Shown: positions 16,247 to 23,803 of the stretch, piece by piece
How the letters are laid out: every line of letters starts with the position of its first letter
Position numbering within the stretch: the first letter of the stretch is position 1
Assembly: GCA_964439595.1 (NCBI GenBank)
Contig: CAYTOK010000022.1
Location: 1 to 24,573, forward strand
DNA length: 24,573 nt
Direction: 5' to 3'
Origin: CAIJXB01 sp964439595
Lineage (GTDB): Bacteria; Chlamydiota; Chlamydiia; Chlamydiales; Rhabdochlamydiaceae
Notes under the pieces: model-generated
What the model was told of the DNA's origin: nothing
The model's database searches: none
Seen by the model: only the letters and a program-made list of their open reading frames with translations
Program-made: the position numbers and the translations under genes

Positions 16247-17482
16247 TTGACTTCTTGGAAATGGTTTTTATTTTTAGCTTTCTTCTGCATTTTGACGCAG
16301 TCTTTTTTTGCTATGATGGAAATGGCTTGCGTTTCTTTTAATAAAGTTCGTTTACAATACTATTTAAGCAAAAAAGATAGAAGAGTGCTTTGTCTTAAAT
16401 ATCTTTTACATCGTCCTGCTTTACTTTTTGGAACAACGCTTGTTGCTGTAAATGCTTCCTTACTTATTGGATCGGAGTGCTCACGTAGGTTTTATGAAGC
16501 TGTTGGAGCTAGTCCTTTCTGGGCTCCAATAACCCAGGCATTTTTAGTAATTGTATTAGCCGAAATAGCTCCGATGTTTGCAGGTAGACGTTATGCAGAA
16601 CACGCAGTGCTGTTAGGTGTTGTGCCTTTATATTTTATTGCTTTAGCTTTTTCCCCATTTATTTGGATGATAGATCAACTTTGTAAATGGATACATCGCT
16701 TTTTTGATTCTTCTTCTTCTCATGATTTATATTTAAATAGAGAAGAGCTCCAACATATCATTGAAGGAAGAGAAGAACAGTTTGTAAGTGAAGAGAAAAG
16801 TGAATTGAATACAGTTGTTTCGAGTATTTTTTCTTTAAAAAATCAGACAGCTAAGGAATTGATGATACCAATGCAGGAAGTGAGGACAGTGCCGGCTGGT
16901 AGTATTATAGCAGACATTCGCAAGCTGCTTGAAAAGGCATATGTTCCGTACGTTCCTTTATTTCACAAGAGCCGGGATCACATCGTTGGAATAGCTTATC
17001 CAAGGGATTTGCTTCGATTGCCCGAATCTAAGAGAATCAGGGATTACGCCCGTCCTCCGTGGTTTGTAGCTGAATCTATCACCATCTTGCAGATCTTAAA
17101 GCAGTTTAGAAAAAACAACCAAAGTGTTGCTGTTGTTTTAAGTGACAACGGTAGCGCTATTGGAATTCTCACGTTAGATGAGGTAGTTGATGAGATTTTT
17201 GGCCAAGAAGACCAATGGGTTTCTTTAGAAGACCCTTCAGGTTTTTTCCCCGTAGCCTTGGATAGAAGCTTTCCTGCAGACATGTTGCTTGAAGAGTTTA
17301 AAAAACAGTATCAAGTCGATCTGCATTTTAAACAGGCCAAAACTTTATCTCAGGCTATGGAACTTGCTTTAGGTCACATTCCAAGAGAGAGGGAAAGTGT
17401 GCGTATTGACCAGTTTGAGCTCACAGTAGAAGAGACCTCTCTTCTTGGAATTAAAGTTATTTCAGTAAAGACTTTAAGTTAG
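16247..17482 (+). CDS. CNNM/CBS/CorC membrane protein, second of tandem pair
   Basis: A 411-residue paralogue of the preceding gene, started at TTG 16247 because AAGG lies six bases upstream. The membrane domain keeps the small Ala/Met-rich pattern FFAMMEMACVSFNK, but the GExxPK signature is changed to AEIAPMF. The CBS pair runs from KELMIPMQEV (about 203-212) to SDNGSAIGILTLDEVVDEIF, where the usual DEYGG is SDNGS. The CorC domain ends the protein. The drift in both signatures suggests this copy has a different or partner role. Its last nine bases overlap the end of the convergent PP2C gene. Confidence 0.84.
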   Translation: MTSWKWFLFLAFFCILTQSFFAMMEMACVSFNKVRLQYYLSKKDRRVLCLKYLLHRPALLFGTTLVAVNASLLIGSECSRRFYEAVGASPFWAPITQAFLVIVLAEIAPMFAGRRYAEHAVLLGVVPLYFIALAFSPFIWMIDQLCKWIHRFFDSSSSHDLYLNREELQHIIEGREEQFVSEEKSELNTVVSSIFSLKNQTAKELMIPMQEVRTVPAGSIIADIRKLLEKAYVPYVPLFHKSRDHIVGIAYPRDLLRLPESKRIRDYARPPWFVAESITILQILKQFRKNNQSVAVVLSDNGSAIGILTLDEVVDEIFGQEDQWVSLEDPSGFFPVALDRSFPADMLLEEFKKQYQVDLHFKQAKTLSQAMELALGHIPRERESVRIDQFELTVEETSLLGIKVISVKTLS

Positions 17483-18871
17483 ATTTTTTCTTAGATCGCA
17501 TATAAGAGTGGTTGTGTCATCTTCATCTAAAAATGATCCGAATAAGGTTATTTCTTGAGCGATTTTCTTAAGGGATGCTCCTTCTTTAAGCCTTGTTTCT
17601 ATGTGCTCAAGAGCTTGTTTTGAAGTCATTACATCAAAGACGCCATCAGAGGCTAAAATAAGCAGTGTTGCATTGCCTAATGGGTTTTTTGTAATTGTTG
17701 GATAAGGTATTATGCTGTCAAGAGGGTAGCTCGCCAGTGATTCAAAGGCGCAAGCCATAGCCAGGCATCCGTTAACACGGAGGATGCTATTTTTTCCATG
17801 CGGGGAAATTTCCCCCCCTCGATCTTCAACGATTTTACGAAAAAAAGGATTGGTTAGCTCTGCATCTTTACTTAGCTGTAGTTTTATGTTTTTTTCTATA
17901 TCTAATAAGCAGGCCCTACTATCTCCAACATTCACACACCAGATATTTTCGTTAAGTACTAGGCAAAAAGTCATGGTAGTCCCTCCAAATGAGCGAGGGT
18001 TTCTTTGGAGGTTCTTTCCTAGTCGCATGCAAGTATAAATAAATGTTTTTTCTAGGGTAAGATCAGAATATTCATGTAATTTTCTAAGCTCTTCTTCTAA
18101 GAGCTGTGGAAGGATATCCCCGATAAATTGTGAGGCGCACGTGCTTAAAGGATGGCTTCCATGTCCATCAAAAACAGCAAATAAAGGCGCTTTTTGTCCG
18201 TTAACGGTAATTGACGTGATTTTATGAAAATCTTCGATAAACCCTTTAGAAGGTTGAGAAATGACAGCAATTCCTACATCGATGTCTTCTACCCTGGTTT
18301 CATAAAACAGGGAGGGGGTTTCTTTGCATGGTTTAGGAATGGTATCCCAATCTAAATCACAAAAAGAGTTGTCGCTGTGGAATTCTTTAGCACTTTCTAA
18401 TGTTCTTTCATAGGCTAAAGTTGTGATATTCTTAGGCTGAGGATTTATTCCCGATACATCAAAGCTGCTAGAAAGGCGCGCTTCTAGTTCTAGGGGATTT
18501 TCTGTACGCCAGTCTCTGACAAATAGCGGTATTGTTACATCTTCTGGGATAGTTGTAGATAGGGGAGAGGTGTTTTTAGTAAAAAATAATAGGTAGGTCT
18601 TACTATTTGTAAAAATAGAGAGAAAATGGGCATATATTAGGTCTTTTTTCAGAGTTTTTCTGCACTGCTCGCATTGTATTAAGATGGTTAAATCATATTT
18701 GCTAAGTAATTTTTCGAGAACTTCTTGTAAAATTTCTTCAGGATACTGTGCGATTGCATTTAGTAGGAGAGTGTTTTCAGGGTTTTCTAGAAATGCCTCT
18801 AAGCTTTCTTCTATTAATGCAGTTGAATTAGAGGGGGACGTGGAATCAATCCTTGAAACAGGGGGTATCAT
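17474..18871 (-). CDS. PP2C-type Ser/Thr phosphatase with long N-terminal region
   Basis: A 465-residue protein. The C-terminal half (about 198-462) is a PP2C domain: IEDFHK (metal-binding Glu/Asp), VFDGHGSHPLS (233-243), GGTTMT (296-301), VGDSRA (315-320), LASDGVFDVM (406-415) and DDTTTLI (451-457). All metal-binding aspartates expected for Mn/Mg-dependent phosphatases are visible. Residues 1-197 match nothing I know: 20-95 looks helical, with a CEQC pair at 67-70, and the rest is Pro/Ser-rich. Chlamydial PP2Cs I remember are about 250 residues, so this extension is notable. No signal peptide is visible. A reasonable AAAGG precedes the ATG. It is convergent with the CNNM operon. Confidence 0.88.
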   Translation of the reverse strand: MIPPVSRIDSTSPSNSTALIEESLEAFLENPENTLLLNAIAQYPEEILQEVLEKLLSKYDLTILIQCEQCRKTLKKDLIYAHFLSIFTNSKTYLLFFTKNTSPLSTTIPEDVTIPLFVRDWRTENPLELEARLSSSFDVSGINPQPKNITTLAYERTLESAKEFHSDNSFCDLDWDTIPKPCKETPSLFYETRVEDIDVGIAVISQPSKGFIEDFHKITSITVNGQKAPLFAVFDGHGSHPLSTCASQFIGDILPQLLEEELRKLHEYSDLTLEKTFIYTCMRLGKNLQRNPRSFGGTTMTFCLVLNENIWCVNVGDSRACLLDIEKNIKLQLSKDAELTNPFFRKIVEDRGGEISPHGKNSILRVNGCLAMACAFESLASYPLDSIIPYPTITKNPLGNATLLILASDGVFDVMTSKQALEHIETRLKEGASLKKIAQEITLFGSFLDEDDTTTLICDLRKNLT

Positions 18872-19000
18872 TTTTAAGCCTTTTGAATTTATTGTAACAA
18901 ATTTTGTATTTAAATAAAGACCTTTGGATTTTAAATGAAAAATGTTTTAGCATGAGATTTAGATGGTTTTTTTAATTTTTTTTTCCTTATAGGAGGGTAT

Positions 19001-19276
19001 ATGAAATGTAAGTGTGTAGCTTGGATAGCTTTAACATTGACTGTTTTAGGAGCTTTAAACTGGGGCCTTTGGGGCTTTTTTCAGTTTGATTTAGTGGCAT
19101 TTTTGTTTAAGGGAAACACTACTATGGCAAGCCGTGTTGTATATGCAATTATAGGTCTTTCTGGTCTAGTTAGTCTAAAACATCTTTGTTGCTGTAAGAA
19201 AAAGTGCCCTTGCAACTGTCCTTGTTGCAAAGATAAAAATAGCTGCAGCAAAGAAAAAGATAGCTGCTGTAAATAA
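19001..19276 (+). CDS. DUF378-like membrane protein with cysteine-rich tail
   Basis: A 91-residue protein. Residues 5-60 form two membrane spans joined by a short loop, with VLGALNWGLWGFFQFDLVAF (15-34), the pattern of DUF378 proteins of unknown function. After KHLCCC the last 32 residues carry 11 cysteines (CCCKKKC, PCNCPCC, then SCSK and SCC) mixed with Lys and Asp, which resembles metal-binding or metallothionein-like tails. Two more Cys lie at residues 3 and 5. The tail probably faces the cytosol and may bind metal, but that is inference. AGGAGGG before the ATG is a strong ribosome site and a terminator follows directly, so it is a well-expressed single-gene unit. Confidence 0.82.
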   Translation: MKCKCVAWIALTLTVLGALNWGLWGFFQFDLVAFLFKGNTTMASRVVYAIIGLSGLVSLKHLCCCKKKCPCNCPCCKDKNSCSKEKDSCCK

Positions 19277-19283
19277 TCTATTA

Positions 19284-19309
19284 GTGCAGACTTAAGGTCT
19301 GCACTTTTT
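19284..19309 (+). terminator. Intrinsic terminator after the DUF378 gene
   Basis: GTGCAGAC pairs with GTCTGCAC around a TTAAG loop, followed by five T. It is eight bases after the stop codon at 19276. Confidence 0.9.
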
Positions 19310-19327
19310 CACATAAGGGGACTACGG

Positions 19328-20710
19328 GTGTCTATTTCTATCGTGTGGTTTCGAAAAGACCTTCGCTTACATGACAATGAAGCTTTATTAGCCGCGGTTC
19401 GCCGGGGATTTCCCATACTTTTGTTGTATTTATATGATGAGGAAAGTTTTTTAGAGGCACCTGCTTCTAAGTGGTGGCTATGCCGCTCCTTAGCTGCTTT
19501 AGCTGAAGATATTAGAAAATTAGGCTCTACCCTTATTGTCCGAAACGGAAGTGAGGAAGAACTTCTTAAGGTTGTGCAGAAATATAAAGTAGACGCTGTA
19601 TATTGGCATAGGGACTATGAGCCAGGCCAGTTACAAAAAGAGACCGATTTACAAAAGAAATTACAAAAATTAGGATGTCTAGGAGAGGTTTTTTCAGGGA
19701 ATTTTTTATTTCCGCCAGGGTCTATTTGTACCCCTAAGGGAGATCCTTATAAGGTGTTTACTCCTTTCATGAAAGCTGTTTTAAAAGAAAAAGAACCTAG
19801 GAAGCCTTTTGGTGCACCTAAAAACCTTTTTAAGCCTGTTTTTGAAATTTCTTCTTGCAAGTTGCCCATAGAAAATTCTATTGATAAAGAAAATATGCAG
19901 TGGACTCCTGGAGAAAGGGGAGCTCTAGACAAGCTGTCTTGTTTTCTTTCTAAAGTAGAGGAATATCCTGTTTTAAGAGACTTTCCTGCAGAGGAAGGAA
20001 CCTCTTTGCTTTCTCCCCATCTCCATTTTGGAGAGATTTCCCCCTTCACTCTTTGGCATAAAATAAAAGAAAAAGGGGGGGAGGTTTTTTTACGGCAGCT
20101 TATTTGGAGAGAGTTTGCTGCTGCTTTGCTTTATTTTTTTCCTGAAACTAAGCAAAAGCCTCTAAGGTCCGAATTTACACGTATGCAATGGAACCAAGAT
20201 AAGAAGGCTTTAAGCAAATGGCAACAAGGCAATACCGGATATCCTATAGTAGATGCAGGAATGAGACAGCTTCTAGCAACAGGGTGGATGCATAACCGTG
20301 TTAGGATGATTGTGGCATCTTTTCTAGTTAAAGATTTAGGAATTGACTGGAAGGAAGGGGCTTCTTGGTTTTTTGCACATCTTGTCGACGCAGACCTCGC
20401 TAATAATACTTTTGGTTGGCAATGGGCTGCTGGATGCGGCGCTGATGCCGCCCCTTACTTTCGTGTTTTTAACCCAGAGCTTCAGGGCAAGAAGTTTGAT
20501 GAAACGGGGGCATACGTGAGAAAATATGTTCCTGAACTTGCTGCTGTTCCGGATGAATGGATTCATAATCCCGCAGGGGCTCCTACGGAGGTTTTACAAA
20601 AAGCTGGATTAAGCTTGGGTAAGGATTATCCTTATCCTATGGTAGATCATAAAAAAGCAAGAGAAGAAGCTCTTAGGCGTTATGCCGTAGTGAGGTCTTC
20701 TTATGATTGA
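19328..20710 (+). CDS. phrB: Deoxyribodipyrimidine photolyase
   Basis: A 460-residue flavoprotein of normal class I photolyase length, repairing UV-induced pyrimidine dimers with light. The N-terminal antenna domain begins SIVWFRKDLRLHDNEALL. The FAD domain carries LIWREFAAALLY, IVDAGMRQLLATGWMHNRVR and LVDADLANNTFGWQWAAGCG, including the Trp-rich electron path and the Asn/Arg of the flavin site. It starts at GTG, with AAGGGG at good spacing. Its stop overlaps the next gene's start by eight bases. A light-dependent enzyme in an intracellular organism implies some exposure to light in the extracellular stage or in the host's habitat. Confidence 0.96.
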   Translation: MSISIVWFRKDLRLHDNEALLAAVRRGFPILLLYLYDEESFLEAPASKWWLCRSLAALAEDIRKLGSTLIVRNGSEEELLKVVQKYKVDAVYWHRDYEPGQLQKETDLQKKLQKLGCLGEVFSGNFLFPPGSICTPKGDPYKVFTPFMKAVLKEKEPRKPFGAPKNLFKPVFEISSCKLPIENSIDKENMQWTPGERGALDKLSCFLSKVEEYPVLRDFPAEEGTSLLSPHLHFGEISPFTLWHKIKEKGGEVFLRQLIWREFAAALLYFFPETKQKPLRSEFTRMQWNQDKKALSKWQQGNTGYPIVDAGMRQLLATGWMHNRVRMIVASFLVKDLGIDWKEGASWFFAHLVDADLANNTFGWQWAAGCGADAAPYFRVFNPELQGKKFDETGAYVRKYVPELAAVPDEWIHNPAGAPTEVLQKAGLSLGKDYPYPMVDHKKAREEALRRYAVVRSSYD

Positions 20711-21554
20711 TAAGCCTCTTCGTGTTCTTATTACAGGAGCTTCCGGCCTTGTTGGATCTGCCCTAAGTGTTTTTTTACAGGAAAAAGGACATGTGGTTTT
20801 GCCTTATACAAGGCAAACATCCATGGATTTAGAAGGATTTGACGTAGTGGTTCATTTGGCAGGGGAAAGTATTTCATCGGGTTTTTGGACAAAAAGAAAA
20901 AAGAAAAAAATCTGGGAAAGTCGTATTGAAGGAACTAAAAAGCTTGTTGCAGATTTAAATGTGCTTAAGAAACCACCTAGGTTATTCATTTCAGCATCAG
21001 CTGTTGGATATTACGCTTCTTCCGATGCCATGCAGGATGAGGAAAGTCCTCCTGGATCAGGCTTTCTTTCGTCTCTTTGTCTTGAGTGGGAAAAGGCATC
21101 TTCTTGTTTTATAGGGAGGGCTATTCAGGTGCGCTTTGGGTATATTTTATCTTCTAAAGGGGGGATTTTAAAAGCCCTTCTTCCTTTATTTAGAGTAGGA
21201 CTTGGTGGAAAAATGGGGGGAGGAAAGCAGTTTTTCCCTTGGGTTGCTTTAGAAGATGTGGTCCGAGCCTTATACTATATTATGGAAAAAGAAGAGATAA
21301 AGACCCCTGTGAATATCGTTTCTCCCAGTTCGGTTTCTCAGGGAGAGTTCGCTCATCTTTTAGCTAAAGCTTTAAGAAGGCCTTCTTTTTTTTCTATTCC
21401 TAAGTGGTTTCTTTTAGCAGAGAAGACAAGAGAGCTCATATTGCCTTCTTTGCACATTTTACCTTCTAGATTACAAAAAAGTGGCTTTATTTTTTCTTAC
21501 AAAACACTTTCTGAGTTTTTTCAAGAAAAATTACAAAAGAAAGACGGTTCTTGA
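20703..21554 (+). CDS. TIGR01777 / YfcH-like NAD(P)-binding epimerase family protein
   Basis: A 283-residue short-chain dehydrogenase/epimerase-fold protein. The N-terminal dinucleotide motif is LITGASGLVGSALS (9-22). VVHLAGESI (about 49-57) follows, then WESRIEGTKKLV and SASAVGYYASSDA, which carries the Tyr of the active-site area. This order is typical of TIGR01777 (YfcH/SulA-like) proteins, whose substrate is unknown. The usual length is about 295, so the C terminus is slightly short. It overlaps phrB by eight bases and is certainly co-transcribed and probably coupled. phrB-linked copies occur in other bacteria, in line with a repair-associated role, but none is proven. Confidence 0.86.
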   Translation: MIDKPLRVLITGASGLVGSALSVFLQEKGHVVLPYTRQTSMDLEGFDVVVHLAGESISSGFWTKRKKKKIWESRIEGTKKLVADLNVLKKPPRLFISASAVGYYASSDAMQDEESPPGSGFLSSLCLEWEKASSCFIGRAIQVRFGYILSSKGGILKALLPLFRVGLGGKMGGGKQFFPWVALEDVVRALYYIMEKEEIKTPVNIVSPSSVSQGEFAHLLAKALRRPSFFSIPKWFLLAEKTRELILPSLHILPSRLQKSGFIFSYKTLSEFFQEKLQKKDGS

Positions 21555-21583
21555 AGATATTTTATGACCAAACGGTTGTTTGT

Positions 21584-21994
21584 TTAAACTCCTCTATTTC
21601 TTAATGCCTTTTCTAATCTCTGGATCTCTACATGACAAGATTGAATTTTATCTTGATCCACCCAGGCGTAAAAGGGAGAGGGGGTATGGGAAGACTCTGT
21701 AACTACTACTTTTTGTATGCTCTCTAAGAACGAGTGCACTATTTTAGGAAAGGGGGTTCCAATATCTAGAGCGATTTGCTCCATTTTGGGTCGTAGCTTT
21801 AAAAGGTCATTTTGTGTTTTTTCTGAAAATACATGCGCTTTTTGTGAGGAACCTTCTTCAATACATTTGCATAGGGATATGACGTCTTCTTTCATCTGAC
21901 TTTCTAGGTTTTTCAACTCCAATTTACTAGCCTTTAGCTCTTTAGAGCTTCTTCTTTGATGGTATTCTCTTAATTTATTAAAACCAGTAGTCAT
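21584..21994 (-). CDS. Hypothetical coiled-coil protein
   Basis: A 136-residue protein that I do not recognise. The first 35 residues are basic and helical (FNKLREYHQRRSSKELKASK), followed by an amphipathic helix LELKNLESQMKEDVISL. A mid-segment with FPKIVHSFLESIQKVV and a final helix IQRLEKALRNRG follow. There are no membrane spans or signal peptide. AAAGGG five bases before the ATG is a good ribosome site, and the stop lies 30 bases from the end of the YfcH-like gene on the other strand. It may be a structural, adaptor or lineage-specific protein. Confidence 0.65.
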   Translation of the reverse strand: MTTGFNKLREYHQRRSSKELKASKLELKNLESQMKEDVISLCKCIEEGSSQKAHVFSEKTQNDLLKLRPKMEQIALDIGTPFPKIVHSFLESIQKVVVTESSHTPSPFYAWVDQDKIQSCHVEIQRLEKALRNRGV

Positions 21995-22166
21995 AATTAC
22001 CCTTTATTAAAAATGTTAACGTCTAATTGTAATTATATGATCTAAATGTAATTAAATGTCAATTTATTTATTTAACCAGGGAAAGGTTTAGTAAAATGGG
22101 CTAGCAGAAAATGTCTTTTTGTGAGATGGTGTGTTAAGTTTAGTAAAATAAAGGAGACTTTTTACG

Positions 22167-22331
22167 ATGTTCTATCTTTTGCGTTTTTTTTGCGTGGGTT
22201 TATTTTTTGTTTTTGGACCATGTTATTTGGAAGCCGAAGAATCTTCTACAGGTTCAGAGGAGGAAGTTGTCGAGATTGAGGATGAAAATGACTATGATGA
22301 TGACTTTGAAGATGAAGTTGATGAATGGTGA
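22167..22331 (+). CDS. Very acidic exported micro-protein
   Basis: A 54-residue ORF with AAAGGAG at good spacing before ATG 22167. The first 20 or so residues are a signal peptide (MFYLLRFFCVGLFFVFGPCY). The remaining 33 residues (EAEESSTGSEEEVVEIEDEN then DYDDDFEDEVDEW) hold 19 Asp/Glu and no Lys or Arg. A strong ribosome site plus a clean signal peptide make it likely to be a real gene despite its size. Such tails can bind calcium or basic proteins; no function is known to me. It is encoded just ahead of the Yip1-like gene, which seems to have its own promoter. Confidence 0.65.
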   Translation: MFYLLRFFCVGLFFVFGPCYLEAEESSTGSEEEVVEIEDENDYDDDFEDEVDEW

Positions 22332-22353
22332 TTTTTGTAATTAAATAAAATTA

Positions 22354-22383
22354 TTGTTGCAACATTAATTAGCTGTTTATAAT
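22354..22383 (+). promoter_or_regulatory. Putative sigma-70-type promoter of the Yip1-like gene
   Basis: A perfect TATAAT at 22378-22383 lies 18 bases after TTGTTG (22354-22359), 36 bases before the ATG at 22420. TTGCAA at 22357 with 15-base spacing is an alternative -35. This is inferred from consensus only, in AT-rich DNA. Confidence 0.4.
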
Positions 22384-22419
22384 ATAAAGTCATCAGACGT
22401 TAATTAATAAGAGGAAGTG

Positions 22420-23019
22420 ATGGCGATGTTGCAACCAAATCCCTGGGTCTCTATGTGGACAAGACCTAGGGAGACAATACGATCGATTGTAGATAGCAAT
22501 CCTAGATGCGGTTTTGGACTTTTGTCTTTTATATATGGATTACTACTTGTACTTTATGTAGTCCCTAATGTTTTTCTTATAACTCCTCTTTTTTTTATTG
22601 GGGCTTTATTGGCAACTCCCTTTCTTGGGGCTGCTGCTTTTCTTCTACTAAGTAGCTTCCTTTTCGTTATAGGTAAATGGCTAGGGGGTAGGTCTTCTTT
22701 TTTAGCTATCCGAGCGTCGGTGACTTGGTCTCATATTCCGTGCGCTATTCTTCTACTTTTTTTGATAGCCTTTCTTTGTATATTTCGAAAAATGGTTTTT
22801 TGTGTTGACTGCGCAGATATTATAATTACCCGAGTTGATTTAATCATATTGATTATTTTTTCATTAATACAGAGCATTTTAGGTTTTTGGGCAGTTGTCC
22901 TTTTAGTTCTATCTATAGCAGAGGTTCAGGGTTTTTCTCTTATAAGAGCTCTTTGTAATTTTCTGATTTTGGTAGCAGGTGTATTTATTTTGTTTGAGTT
23001 GGCATTATTAATAAATTAA
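22420..23019 (+). CDS. Yip1-family membrane protein
   Basis: A 199-residue protein with about five membrane spans. The N terminus NPWVSMWTRPRETIRSIVDS is the pre-membrane motif of bacterial Yip1-domain proteins (typically NPxxxIWxxPRxTI), and the span LLSFIYGLLLVLYVV follows. Bacterial members have no assigned function; eukaryotic Yip1 acts in vesicle traffic. GAGGAAGTG before ATG 22420 gives good spacing and decides against the GTG at 22417; ATG 22426 is also possible. The next gene starts 26 bases later with its own strong ribosome site, so the two are probably one operon. Confidence 0.78.
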   Translation: MAMLQPNPWVSMWTRPRETIRSIVDSNPRCGFGLLSFIYGLLLVLYVVPNVFLITPLFFIGALLATPFLGAAAFLLLSSFLFVIGKWLGGRSSFLAIRASVTWSHIPCAILLLFLIAFLCIFRKMVFCVDCADIIITRVDLIILIIFSLIQSILGFWAVVLLVLSIAEVQGFSLIRALCNFLILVAGVFILFELALLIN

Positions 23020-23044
23020 TTTCCAAGTTTATTTAGGGGGTAAT

Positions 23045-23596
23045 ATGAAAAGCATGAAAGAGATGATAATAGGTATACTTGGAGGATGTTTAGTTATAAT
23101 AAGCCCTCTAGGATTTTCTTCTGAGTCTATAAAAGATCAGGAAGTAGAGTTAACTGATATTACACATGGACGTTGCTCTATGCAATTTCCAGGATCTCCA
23201 CAAAGGGTTTCTGAAAAGATGCAATTAGAAGGAGAGGGATTTGACTTGCAATATGATGCATATATATCTTCTTCTCAGGATTCTAAAACGATTTTCATGC
23301 TTTTAGTAGCTCAGTATCCAGACTTTGTCGACGAAAACTTTGCCAGAATGAGCCTCGAAGCTTTTTTAAATGGTATATTAACACATAATGCCGATAATCA
23401 ACTGCTTTCTGCGGATCTTGTTTTAGTACAAGGACATGAAGGACTTGACTTTTTTATTAGAGCCGGGGCTATGTATTTTAAAGGTGTTGCTGTTATGGTG
23501 AAAAATCAGCTTTATGTCATGGCCATGGAGTGTGAAGTACAAAATTATGATGAAGGCACGTACACCACTTTTGTTAAATCGTTTTCCTTAAATTAG
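23045..23596 (+). CDS. Exported hypothetical protein with FPG motif
   Basis: A 183-residue protein with a signal peptide (MKSMKEMIIGILGGCLVIISPLGFSS, no proper lipobox). The mature part opens with THGRCSMQFPGSPQRVSEKM. The short F-P-G-x-P at the head of a beta-strand domain is seen in several exported proteins of unknown function (PsbP/DUF1795-like fold type), but I cannot place it. The rest alternates strands and helices, ending TFVKSFSLN. AGGGGG precedes the ATG. It follows the Yip1-like gene by 26 bases and is ended by a strong terminator. It is probably periplasmic. Confidence 0.72.
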   Translation: MKSMKEMIIGILGGCLVIISPLGFSSESIKDQEVELTDITHGRCSMQFPGSPQRVSEKMQLEGEGFDLQYDAYISSSQDSKTIFMLLVAQYPDFVDENFARMSLEAFLNGILTHNADNQLLSADLVLVQGHEGLDFFIRAGAMYFKGVAVMVKNQLYVMAMECEVQNYDEGTYTTFVKSFSLN

Positions 23597-23607
23597 TTTT
23601 AGTGTTT

Positions 23608-23745
23608 TTAAAAAGAGGAGGATTTTTCCTCCTCTTTTTTCTTTTTAAAAGCTTTTTCAATAACTTCTATCATTACATCAAAGGTTGTAATAGCAGCTTG
23701 CGAAAGAGCCCTGTTATAGAAATGCTTACACGGCCATTTTCTATC
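23608..23745 (-). pseudogene. Possible coding remnant
   Basis: On the minus strand an open frame of 45 codons without a usable start reads NRALSQAAITTFDVMIEVIE before running into the terminator stem. A second frame just upstream reads FFFEIENGRVSISIT. Joined by a frameshift near 23720 they look like one short C-terminal segment of a former gene. I cannot name the family and random sequence is not excluded. Confidence 0.22.
23610..23640 (+). terminator. Intrinsic terminator after the FPG-motif gene
   Basis: A 13-bp perfect stem (AAAAAGAGGAGGA / TCCTCCTCTTTTT) with a four-T loop and trailing T residues lies 14 bases after the stop at 23596. Confidence 0.9.
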
Positions 23746-23803
23746 TCAAAAAAGAATGTTTTTCAGCACTTTGAATTCTTATCAAGCCTCGTCTTAAAAA
23801 CAA

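Noticed and set aside
19184..19275. Repeated TGC/TGT codons considered as a tandem repeat array
   Set aside because: They are Cys codons of the protein tail with irregular spacing, not a nucleotide repeat or CRISPR.
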